DNA from: JAJFJD01 sp965228975 | Lineage (GTDB): Bacteria > Pseudomonadota > Alphaproteobacteria > UBA8366 | DNA length: 64,000 nt | Direction: 5' to 3' | NCBI GenBank assembly: GCA_965228975.1 | Contig: OZ245851.1 | Location: 1,922,001 to 1,986,000 of the forward strand | Shown: piece after piece, positions 7,898 to 14,967 of the stretch | How positions within the stretch are numbered: the first letter of the stretch is position 1 | How the letters are laid out: each line of letters begins with the position of its first letter | Made by a program: the position numbers and the translations under genes | The notes under the pieces: model-generated | Databases searched by the model: none | What the model was told of the DNA's origin: nothing | What the model saw: the letters and a program-made list of their open reading frames with translations, nothing else

Positions 7898-10588
7898 TTA
7901 TTGCTCGTCTTCGTCGTCTTCGTCGCCGACTTCCCGCAGCCGCGCGACCGACACCACCTTCTCTTCATCATCGACGCGGAACAGCGTGACACCCTGCGTC
8001 TTGCGTCCGGCGATACGAATATCGTCTACCGGACAGCGAATCAATTGCCCCGCATCGGTCACGAGCATGATCTGATCGCTTGAATCGATCGGGAAGGTCG
8101 CGGCGACCGGCCCGTTTCGGTCGGTGACGTCCAGGTTGCCGATACCTTTGCCACCCCGTCCGGTCACCCGGTACTCGTAGGCCGACGTTCGCTTGCCGAA
8201 GCCCTTTTCGGTCACGGCGAGAATGAACTGTTCCCGTTCGGCAAGCTCATTGAACTGCTCATCGGACATCTCGGGCAGGTTATCGCCGTTTTCGCCCCCG
8301 TTTCCTTCGGTCCGCCGGTTATGCGCGGCGATGCGCAGATAATCGTCCCGCACGTTCATGTCGATTTCCGCATGCGACAGGATCGACATCGAAATCACCT
8401 CATCGCCTTTGTCCAAGCGGATGCCGCGCACGCCGGTGGACGTCCGACCGGTAAAGACACGAACATCGGTGACCGGGAACCGGATGCACATCCCGTTCCT
8501 GGTGGCGAGCACAACATCTTGATCTTCCTTACAAACCCGGACATTCACCAGGCGGTCGCCGTCGGCGAGCTTCATCGCGATCTTGCCGTTCGCCTTGATG
8601 TTCACAAAGTCGCTCAAACGGTTTCGGCGCACGTTGCCGCCGGCGGTAGAGAACATCACGAACTTCTCTTTTTGCTCTTCCTGCTCCTCGGGCAGCGTCA
8701 TGACGGTGGAGATCGACTCGCCTTCCTCGAGCGGCAGCAGGTTCACCATTGCCTTACCGCGCGCCTGCGGACTGCCGAGGGGCAGCTTGTAGACCTTCAT
8801 TTCGTAAACGATGCCACGGGTCGAGAAGAACAAGACCGGTGTGTGCGTCGAGGTCACGAACACCCGACTCAAAAAATCGCCGTCGCGCGTGCTCATCCCC
8901 GCCCGGCCGCGCCCACCACGGCGCTGAGCCCGATAGGTCGACAACGGTACCCGCTTGATGTAGCCGGCATGGGTCACCGTCACGACCATATCTTCGCGCT
9001 GAATCAGGTCTTCGATATCGTGCTCGAATTCCGCTTCCTCGATGGTCGTCCTGCGATCGTTCGCATAGGCCTCCCGCATCTCCAGCAGTTCTTCGCGCAT
9101 GACCTCGACAAGACGCTCGCGGGATTGGAGAATTTCCAGATAGCCGTTGATCCGAGCAGCGAGTTCGTTGGTCTCCTCGGCCAGCTTCTCGCGTTCCATA
9201 CCGGTCAATCGCTGCAGACGAAGCTCAAGGATGGCGCGCGCCTGGGTTTCCGACAGGCGGTATTTGCCGTCCACCACCTCATGCCCCGGATCGTCGATGA
9301 TCTTGATGAACGGCTCTACCTCCGTGGCCGGCCAATCGCGCGCCATCAACTGCTCGCGGGCAGTCGCGGGATCCGGCGCGGCGCGGATCAGTTCGATCAC
9401 GGGGTCGATGTTGTTGATGGCGACCAGCAACCCGGCCAGGACATGGGCCCGCTCGCGCGCCTTGCGCAACTCGTAGACCGTGCGGCGGGTGATGACCTCT
9501 TCGCGGAATTCCACGAAGGCGGCGATGATCTCCTTGAGGGGCATCATCTCCGGCCGCCCCTGGTTCAACGCCAGCATGTTCACGCCGAAACTGGTCTGCA
9601 GCGGCGAATAGCGGTAGAGCTGCGCCAGGATGACGTCGGCGATGGTATCCCGCCGTAATTCAATCACGACACGCAGGCCCTCGCGGTCCGATTCGTCACG
9701 CAGGTCCGAAATGCCTTCGATTGTCTTGTCGCGAACCAATTCGGCGATGCGCTCGAGCATCCGCGCCTTGTTCACCTGATACGGGATCTCGGTGACAACG
9801 ATCGCCTCGCGGTCCTTGCTGACCGATTCGATATGCGTGCGGCCCCGCATCACCACGGAGCCACGCCCGGTGTGATAGGCCGCCCGAATGCCGTTACGCC
9901 CGAGGATCAGCGCCCCGGTCGGGAAATCCGGCCCCGGGACGATCTCGATCAACTCGTCCGGCGTGATCCCCGGATTCTCGATATAGGCCAGGCAGGCATC
10001 GATGACTTCGCCGAGGTTGTGCGGCGGGATATTCGTCGCCATCCCGACCGCGATACCGCCGGCCCCGTTGACCAGCATGTTCGGGTAACGGGCGGGCAGT
10101 ACCGCCGGCTCCTCGATGGAATCGTCGTAGTTCGGCTGAAAATCGACGGTTTCCTTATCGATATCGTCCAGCAGCGATTCCGCCGCCTTGGCCAGCCGAG
10201 CCTCGGTGTAGCGCATTGCCGCGGCCGGGTCGCCGTCCATGGAGCCGAAATTACCCTGTCCGTCGATAAGCGGCAGGCGCATCGAAAAATCCTGCGCCAT
10301 GCGGACCATCGCGTCATAGATCGCCTGGTCGCCATGGGGGTGGTACTTACCCATGACCTCGCCCACGATCCGGGCCGACTTACGATAGGGCTTGCTGGAA
10401 TCGTATCCCCCTTCCTTCATGGAATAGAGGATGCGCCGATGCACGGGCTTCAACCCGTCGCGAACGTCCGGAAGCGCCCGGCTCACGATCACGCTCATCG
10501 CGTAATCGAGGTAGGAGCGCTTCATCTCCTCCTCGATAGTGACCTGGCTTATGTCAAACGGCTTATCGCCGGTGGGCGGATTGCTCAA
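7898..10588 (-). CDS. gyrA: DNA gyrase subunit A
   Basis: GyrA is the breakage-reunion subunit that introduces negative supercoils with GyrB and ATP. The 896-residue protein has the catalytic tyrosine at Tyr127 (AMRYTEARL). The GyrA-box QRRGGRG in the C-terminal half separates it from ParC. The C-terminus is strongly acidic. In the quinolone-resistance region GKYHPHGDQAIYD, the residue matching E. coli Ser83 is Gln88, while the Asp87 equivalent (Asp92) is kept. A promoter and a long inverted repeat precede it. coaD follows after 29 bases. Confidence 0.98.
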   Translation of the reverse strand: MSNPPTGDKPFDISQVTIEEEMKRSYLDYAMSVIVSRALPDVRDGLKPVHRRILYSMKEGGYDSSKPYRKSARIVGEVMGKYHPHGDQAIYDAMVRMAQDFSMRLPLIDGQGNFGSMDGDPAAAMRYTEARLAKAAESLLDDIDKETVDFQPNYDDSIEEPAVLPARYPNMLVNGAGGIAVGMATNIPPHNLGEVIDACLAYIENPGITPDELIEIVPGPDFPTGALILGRNGIRAAYHTGRGSVVMRGRTHIESVSKDREAIVVTEIPYQVNKARMLERIAELVRDKTIEGISDLRDESDREGLRVVIELRRDTIADVILAQLYRYSPLQTSFGVNMLALNQGRPEMMPLKEIIAAFVEFREEVITRRTVYELRKARERAHVLAGLLVAINNIDPVIELIRAAPDPATAREQLMARDWPATEVEPFIKIIDDPGHEVVDGKYRLSETQARAILELRLQRLTGMEREKLAEETNELAARINGYLEILQSRERLVEVMREELLEMREAYANDRRTTIEEAEFEHDIEDLIQREDMVVTVTHAGYIKRVPLSTYRAQRRGGRGRAGMSTRDGDFLSRVFVTSTHTPVLFFSTRGIVYEMKVYKLPLGSPQARGKAMVNLLPLEEGESISTVMTLPEEQEEQKEKFVMFSTAGGNVRRNRLSDFVNIKANGKIAMKLADGDRLVNVRVCKEDQDVVLATRNGMCIRFPVTDVRVFTGRTSTGVRGIRLDKGDEVISMSILSHAEIDMNVRDDYLRIAAHNRRTEGNGGENGDNLPEMSDEQFNELAEREQFILAVTEKGFGKRTSAYEYRVTGRGGKGIGNLDVTDRNGPVAATFPIDSSDQIMLVTDAGQLIRCPVDDIRIAGRKTQGVTLFRVDDEEKVVSVARLREVGDEDDEDEQ

Positions 10589-10627
10589 ATCGGGTTTTCG
10601 GATCGACGTGGGTTAAGGGAATGGTTT

Positions 10628-10661
10628 GTTTGAGAGAATGCCTCTCACATCCCTCTCAAAC
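10628..10661 (-). promoter_or_regulatory. Inverted repeat in the gyrA leader
   Basis: A perfect 9-bp inverted repeat (GTTTGAGAG at 10628-10636, CTCTCAAAC at 10653-10661) flanks a 16-base spacer that itself contains another CTCTC. It lies 40-73 bases before the gyrA ATG, just downstream of the predicted start of transcription. It could be an mRNA stem-loop or a protein site. No T-run follows, so it is not a terminator. Confidence 0.45.
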
Positions 10662-10670
10662 GACGCCGGA

Positions 10671-10699
10671 AATGTAGCAGAACCGCGCTGCACAAACAA
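10671..10699 (-). promoter_or_regulatory. Predicted sigma70-type gyrA promoter
   Basis: On the minus strand TTGTTT (10694-10699) and TACATT (10671-10676) are separated by 17 bases. Transcription would begin near 10664, giving a leader of about 75 bases that starts with the inverted repeat. The match to consensus is moderate. Confidence 0.4.
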
Positions 10700-10732
10700 T
10701 GCGATGGCGCTTTCCGCGGGCCGATCGGAACA

Positions 10733-10770
10733 AAAGAAAAGGCGGAGGGACGAAATCTCGCCCCTCCGCC
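10733..10770 (-). terminator. Terminator after the first OmpA-like lipoprotein
   Basis: Reading the minus strand, GGCGGAGGG and CCCTCCGCC form a 9-bp stem around a 12-base loop, followed by TTTTCTTTT. It ends the transcript of the small OmpA-like lipoprotein and separates it from gyrA. Confidence 0.88.
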
Positions 10771-10791
10771 GAAACAGCTTGTAACCAACTG

Positions 10792-11217
10792 TTATTTCTG
10801 GAGAAAAATTTCCGCCCGGCGAGCCTTTTCACCACTGACGGAACTTCCCGCGTCCGTCTCTCCGGCTCCCGCGACCTCGATCGCATCCGCACCGCTGGTC
10901 GAAAGCCGTTTTTTGATCGACTCGGCACGCCGCATGGAAAGCTGCTGGTTATATTTCGGGCTTCCCTTGCTGTCGGTATACGCGACAACCCGCACCTTTT
11001 CGACCTTGTCCTGTCGGATCTTCTGCATGACGTCATACAGCGTTCCCTCGGACGATTCGGTCAAGGCGGTGGAGTTGGACCGGAAGTAGACAACGTATTT
11101 CTTGTCGTCTTCCAAGGCGACCCAACTCTTCATCTTGTCGCCATATTCAGACATCGTTTGGCACGCCCCCAACAAGGTGAGCGTGGCGATGCTGAACAGA
11201 ATCATTCTTACCTTCAT
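10792..11217 (-). CDS. OmpA-like lipoprotein (cluster member 1)
   Basis: This 141-residue protein has a lipoprotein signal ending LLGAC (Cys19) and one OmpA C-terminal domain (about residues 45-141). The peptidoglycan-binding core is recognisable: VVAYTDSKGSPKYNQQLSMRRAE, with the conserved Asp and Arg. It probably links the outer membrane to the cell wall. The ATG at 11217 follows a strong GGAGGAAGAGAG ribosome site. Unlike its two neighbours it has no lysine run. CtrA-type boxes lie upstream and a terminator follows. It is a paralogue of the genes ending at 12549 and 13651. Confidence 0.88.
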   Translation of the reverse strand: MKVRMILFSIATLTLLGACQTMSEYGDKMKSWVALEDDKKYVVYFRSNSTALTESSEGTLYDVMQKIRQDKVEKVRVVAYTDSKGSPKYNQQLSMRRAESIKKRLSTSGADAIEVAGAGETDAGSSVSGEKARRAEIFLQK

Positions 11218-11311
11218 TCTCTCTTCCTCCGTGCGAAAATTCACGTACGGAAATCCAAGCGACATGGGACAGCCCTGCCCCTTGGAAGGTCACCGATACC
11301 AGCCGGTATTT

Positions 11312-11319
11312 ATGGTTAA
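11312..11319 (-). promoter_or_regulatory. CtrA half-site upstream of OmpA-like lipoprotein 1
   Basis: The minus strand reads TTAACCAT, an exact copy of the CtrA half-site described in alphaproteobacteria. It lies about 95 bases before the lipoprotein start. It gains weight from the full-length site at 11380. An 8-mer alone could occur by chance. Confidence 0.4.
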
Positions 11320-11379
11320 CATACTGGCATCACGTGATTTTCCACCGTGACTAATTCCGGAGATTCTTGCCGGTGGGGG

Positions 11380-11395
11380 TTAACACACTGTTAAC
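11380..11395. promoter_or_regulatory. Candidate CtrA binding site (TTAA-N7-TTAA)
   Basis: TTAACACACTGTTAAC fits the full CtrA consensus TTAA-N7-TTAAC exactly and is nearly symmetric, because both halves are GTTAAC. It lies in the 294-base gap between the mscS stop and the small OmpA-like lipoprotein gene, about 165 bases before the latter's ATG. CtrA is the cell-cycle and envelope response regulator of alphaproteobacteria. Regulation is inferred only. Confidence 0.5.
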
Positions 11396-11439
11396 GGATT
11401 TGGGCCATTTCCGGGCAGCAACCACTTGAAAGACATAGG

Positions 11440-11473
11440 AAAAGGCGCCGGAGACCCAAAGGCTTCCGACGCC
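11440..11473 (-). terminator. Terminator after mscS
   Basis: On the minus strand GGCGTCGGA pairs with TCCGGCGCC (one G-T wobble) around a 12-base loop, followed by TTTTCC. It lies 39 bases after the mscS stop codon. Confidence 0.8.
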
Positions 11474-11511
11474 TGCCGTCCATGGCGGTAGACCCGCCGA
11501 ACGCGATATCG

Positions 11512-12333
11512 CTAGCCTTGCACCATATGAATGTCGCGCTGCGGATACGGGATGGAAATGTTGTCCGCATCCAACCGTTCCTTGATCGCCTTGGTCAGGT
11601 CGAATTTGAGCGGCCAATAATCACCGGAATTACACCATACGCGGACAACCATGTTGACCGAACTGTCCGCCAATTCACTCACAGCGATCAGTGGCTCCGG
11701 AGTTGCGTGGGAGCGATCGTCCGCCGTGATCACATCGTTGATTGACGCCATCGCCTTATTGATATCGTCCTCATAGCCAATCCCCACCACCAAGTCGACG
11801 CGACGGGTGGCGTTGGCGCTGAAATTCTTAACCGCCGATCCCCAAATCTGACTGTTCGGAACGATGATATGCACGTTGTCGCCGGTGTTCATTACCGTTA
11901 CGAAGAGGGTAAGGCTATGAACCTTACCGAATTGTCCGGCGGCATCGATCACATCGCCCACCTTGAAGGGACGAAAGATCAATAACATGACGCCCGCTGC
12001 AACGTTGCTTAGCGTGCCCTGCAAGGCCAATCCGATAGCCAATCCGGCGGCGCCAATCACCGCGATCAGGCTGGTCGTCTGAACACCGAATTGATTGAGC
12101 ACGGCCAGGATGACCACAATGATGATGAAGTACTTGATGATGCTCGCAAAAAATCCGCGCAGCATCGGATCGAGTTTCTCGATCTTGTTGAAGCCCTTCA
12201 AGCTTGTCCGATGTGCCCAGCCGGCAAACATCAAACCGACGACGAGAATTACGATTGCGCCGACGACGTCTAGTCCATAGGTAGCGACGACTTCGACGAC
12301 TGCATCGACCGATTCTGTAACTGTTTGCTCCAT
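11512..12333 (-). CDS. Small-conductance mechanosensitive channel (MscS family)
   Basis: MscS channels open under membrane tension to release solutes during hypo-osmotic shock. The 273-residue size equals that of E. coli MscS. There are three N-terminal membrane segments. The pore helix VIGAAGLAIGLALQGTLSNVAAGVMLLI carries the Gly/Ala pattern of TM3, followed by the beta domain FRPFKVGDVI. I use the ATG at 12333; an in-frame TTG at 12342 is possible. The gene sits between two OmpA-like lipoprotein genes, a setting consistent with envelope stress functions. Confidence 0.95.
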   Translation of the reverse strand: MEQTVTESVDAVVEVVATYGLDVVGAIVILVVGLMFAGWAHRTSLKGFNKIEKLDPMLRGFFASIIKYFIIIVVILAVLNQFGVQTTSLIAVIGAAGLAIGLALQGTLSNVAAGVMLLIFRPFKVGDVIDAAGQFGKVHSLTLFVTVMNTGDNVHIIVPNSQIWGSAVKNFSANATRRVDLVVGIGYEDDINKAMASINDVITADDRSHATPEPLIAVSELADSSVNMVVRVWCNSGDYWPLKFDLTKAIKERLDADNISIPYPQRDIHMVQG

Positions 12334-12548
12334 AACCCCCAATTCCCTGATCTATCGCGGTTTCTGTCCAGGCGCACCCGAAAGACGTGCGCCAAAGGGT
12401 CAATAAGACGGTAAAGGCCCCCGTGCGACAGTCGCCTCTCGCATCCAGACTAGTCATCCGGACGACGCTACGCACCGTAAATTCAGTCCCGGCCGTCCAG
12501 GATAAGGCAATAGCCCCACCCTGGACGCCAGGGACTCAAATCCGGCAA

Positions 12549-13379
12549 CTACTTTTTCTTAAAGACGATGATGGCGCGCCGATTGGGTTGGTTCGGTTTG
12601 CTGGTGTCCACGATCGGATCCGTAGCGCCCCTGGCCTCGACCGTCACATTCTTTGCACCGGCATCCTTGAGTTTCTTCTCGATTTCAGCCGCACGTTTCT
12701 CGGCAAGCTTCGCGTTGTAGTCAGCATTGCCCGCGAGATCGGTGTGCGCGATCACATGCACGGACTTCGGCTTAAACTTCCGAACGTCCTGCATGACATC
12801 ATACAGCGCGCCTTCCGACTTTTCGGTCAGGTCCGTCGAATCGAACTTGAAATAGACCGTGTACGGGCTCTTGGAAGACGCCTTTTTCTTCTTCTTTTTC
12901 TTCTTCGGCGTCAGCAGTGCCATGGCTTTTTCATAGCCGGTACGGCAGGCCGTGATGTCTTTCGATTGCCAACCTTCTTCCTGCTCCTGCATCCAGCAAT
13001 CGAACATGCCCTGCGCCTTCGCGGCAACGGCCGGTTTGCGCTTTGCCTCCGCGCCCCCCAGAGCGGAGATCAAACGCGTGCGTTCCCCCTTGAGGGTTTT
13101 GCCCGCCGGGCCGCCAATCGTCCGGATCTTAAAATCATCCGGTGCGACCGAATTGCCCGCGGCCGCCTCTTTTGCCTTGAGTGCGAAATGCGATGCATCA
13201 CCGCGATCGCCCTCGGCCAGTTCGGCTTTCGCCAAGTCGACATATTCCTTATGCAGGCTTTGGCTGAAGGCAGATCCCGTTGCCTTCGCATTGGCCGCTT
13301 CGTTGACCTGATCGGAACTTGCGCAGGCGCCCAAAATCAGCGCACAGGCAGCGCTTGCCAGTACAATCCTCATAGTCAT
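12549..13379 (-). CDS. OmpA-like lipoprotein with lysine run (cluster member 2)
   Basis: The 276-residue product has a lipobox ILGAC (Cys19) and a roughly 140-residue helical middle region. Eight consecutive lysines follow (residues 159-166), then an OmpA C-terminal domain with VIAHTDLAGNADYNAKLAEKRA. It ends in Phe-Lys-Lys-Lys. The DNA mixes AAG and AAA codons, so the run is not a simple homopolymer. I choose the ATG at 13379, ten bases after GAGAGG; the ATG at 13373 is an alternative. The OmpA domain should bind peptidoglycan, and the basic run could contact anionic lipid or wall polymers. It is a paralogue of its neighbours but carries an extra middle domain that I do not recognise. Confidence 0.82.
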   Translation of the reverse strand: MTMRIVLASAACALILGACASSDQVNEAANAKATGSAFSQSLHKEYVDLAKAELAEGDRGDASHFALKAKEAAAGNSVAPDDFKIRTIGGPAGKTLKGERTRLISALGGAEAKRKPAVAAKAQGMFDCWMQEQEEGWQSKDITACRTGYEKAMALLTPKKKKKKKKASSKSPYTVYFKFDSTDLTEKSEGALYDVMQDVRKFKPKSVHVIAHTDLAGNADYNAKLAEKRAAEIEKKLKDAGAKNVTVEARGATDPIVDTSKPNQPNRRAIIVFKKK

Positions 13380-13424
13380 TGTGAAGATACCTCTCAAAAT
13401 TTAGTGCCCCGAGTACGTTAAAAT

Positions 13425-13443
13425 CCCCAATTTTTTATTGGGG
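13425..13443 (-). promoter_or_regulatory. Small inverted repeat upstream of OmpA-like lipoprotein 2
   Basis: CCCCAAT and ATTGGGG form a perfect 7-bp inverted repeat with a 5-base all-T (plus strand) spacer, about 50 bases before the lipoprotein start. It may be a leader hairpin or an operator. In the minus direction only a weak ATTTTAA follows, so I do not call it a terminator. Confidence 0.3.
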
Positions 13444-13578
13444 TATTACAAGAGTTATGCCCCTCTTCCGGGGAGCGTATGCCCATAACGCGGTATGCGC
13501 AACTACGTGGCGAAGTCGATTTCTGCTACAACCCTGAATCTAGTCAATCTTTGTTGGGGAGACGCCGTGCCCTAAAAG

Positions 13579-13610
13579 CGAAAAGCGGGCCAAAATTGAC
13601 CCGCTTTTCG
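13579..13610 (-). terminator. Terminator after OmpA-like lipoprotein 3
   Basis: CGAAAAGCGGG and CCCGCTTTTCG form a perfect 11-bp stem around a 10-base loop, with CTTTTAGGG after it on the minus strand. The A/T-rich stem base supplies U-tracts on both sides, so it could work in either direction. It lies 41 bases after the stop of the third lipoprotein gene. Confidence 0.82.
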
Positions 13611-13650
13611 AACCGTTCCGCGTCTGAGTAGGCGCGGTGAATCGAACCGA

Positions 13651-14127
13651 TTACTTCTTCTTGAAGATGATGATGCCACGGCGGTTAGCCGCGCTCGGTC
13701 CCTTTATGTCGACAAGCGGTTGCGTATCACCCGCCGCTTCCGTCGTGACGGTCTTGGCGCCCGCACCCTTCATCTTGTCCGCAAGTTCGGCCGCGCGCTT
13801 CTCGGACATCTTCTTGTTGGCAGCCGCCGACCCGGTCAGATCGGTGTGCGCCACGATGTGCACGGATTTCGGCTTGTAGACGCGAACCTTCTGCATGATG
13901 TCGAAAATGTCGCCCTGCGACTTCTCGGTCAGTTCAGCAGAGTTCTGCTTGAAGTAAACCGTGAAGGGACTGCCCGACGCCGGCTTTTTCTTCTTCTTTT
14001 TCTTTTTCTTCGGCGCGTCGGCCTTCTTGGCCATCGTGTCGGATTTACCGGAACCGCTTTCCATGCTCGCACAGGCACCGAGTGCGCCCACGGCAAGCGC
14101 ACATGCCAAAATCAGAATCTGTTTCAT
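13651..14127 (-). CDS. OmpA-like lipoprotein with lysine run (cluster member 3)
   Basis: The 158-residue product has the lipobox GALGAC (Cys19), then a short basic linker with nine consecutive lysines (residues 40-48). The OmpA C-terminal domain follows at once (FTVYFKQNSAELTEKSQGD, then HIVAHTDLTGSAAANKKMSEK). It ends Phe-Lys-Lys-Lys like member 2. The run is encoded by alternating AAG and AAA. A GAGG ribosome site lies upstream. It should be an outer-membrane lipoprotein contacting peptidoglycan. Similarity to members 1 and 2 implies local duplication. Confidence 0.85.
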   Translation of the reverse strand: MKQILILACALAVGALGACASMESGSGKSDTMAKKADAPKKKKKKKKKPASGSPFTVYFKQNSAELTEKSQGDIFDIMQKVRVYKPKSVHIVAHTDLTGSAAANKKMSEKRAAELADKMKGAGAKTVTTEAAGDTQPLVDIKGPSAANRRGIIIFKKK

Positions 14128-14328
14128 TGTCCTCTCAGAACCTCCTTCTTTTTAGATCACCACACGAAGACTGATTGAGGCGTTCGCCAACCTGTATGCC
14201 AAATGCTCATCCGCGTAGTATTGGACAAACTTAGAGGCATACAAACCCAAGCGCAACTTAGACCGTCCGCAGATACCGCAAACATAGATCGATTTCGTAC
14301 CGGTGCGGCAATACGATCATACTGCGCG

Positions 14329-14802
14329 CTAGAAGGGAATCTCGTCGTCGAGATCGTTGGGCGCCCCCGATGACATCCCATCGTCTTGCGGGAAGCTGTC
14401 GCCACCGCCTCCACCGCCGCCGTAATCACCACCACCGCCGCCGCCACCGCCGCGGCTGTCGAGCATCGTCAGGACGCCCCGGAAGCGGCGTAACACCACT
14501 TCGGTGGTGTATCGGTCCTGTCCGCTCTGGTCTTGCCATTTGCGGGTTTGCAACTCGCCTTCGAGATAAACCTTGGATCCTTTTTGCAGGAAGCGCTCTG
14601 CGACATCGCAAAGCCGGTCGTCGAAGATGACGACGCGATGCCATTCGGTCCGTTCCTGCATCTCGCCGGAATTACGGTCTTTCCAACGCTCCGACGTGGC
14701 AACGGATAAATTGCAGACCTTGCCGCCGTTCTGCATCGTCCGAACTTCCGGTTCACGGCCGAGATTACCGACGAGAATGACTTTGTTTACGCTCCCTGAC
14801 AT
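14329..14802 (-). CDS. ssb: Single-stranded DNA-binding protein
   Basis: SSB coats single-stranded DNA in replication, recombination and repair. The 157-residue product has the N-terminal OB fold (VNKVILVGNLGREPEVR), a glycine-rich disordered linker (about residues 115-135) and the acidic C-terminal tip DDEIPF that docks partner enzymes. It is divergent from uvrA, a pairing widespread in proteobacteria. I found no GTTC-N7-GTTC LexA box in the shared promoter region. The repetitive GGC/GGT-coded linker explains the low-complexity DNA at 14400-14455. Confidence 0.98.
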   Translation of the reverse strand: MSGSVNKVILVGNLGREPEVRTMQNGGKVCNLSVATSERWKDRNSGEMQERTEWHRVVIFDDRLCDVAERFLQKGSKVYLEGELQTRKWQDQSGQDRYTTEVVLRRFRGVLTMLDSRGGGGGGGGDYGGGGGGGDSFPQDDGMSSGAPNDLDDEIPF

Positions 14803-14967
14803 CGCTTCTTTACCTATACCGTGACTAAGAGGGGCGCATCATACTCCGTCGCCCTAGCTATCGCACGGCCAATTTTCCTGTATGACAAGGGTCGCTCTCG
14901 TCGACCCGGCGGCCTATATTCGACATACGCATCGAGACCGATTTCTGACGCACCGGATCACCACAAT

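Noticed and set aside
8321..9658. A 445-codon open frame antisense to gyrA
   Set aside because: Shadow of the gyrA codon pattern; its composition is rich in His, Arg and Gln and shows no motif.
14400..14456. Apparent GC-rich repeat
   Set aside because: It is the glycine-coding linker of ssb, not a DNA repeat element.
14803..14967. SOS (LexA) box between ssb and uvrA
   Set aside because: Neither GTTC-N7-GTTC nor GAAC-N7-GAAC was found on reading the region, so no LexA site is claimed although the gene pair is often SOS-regulated.
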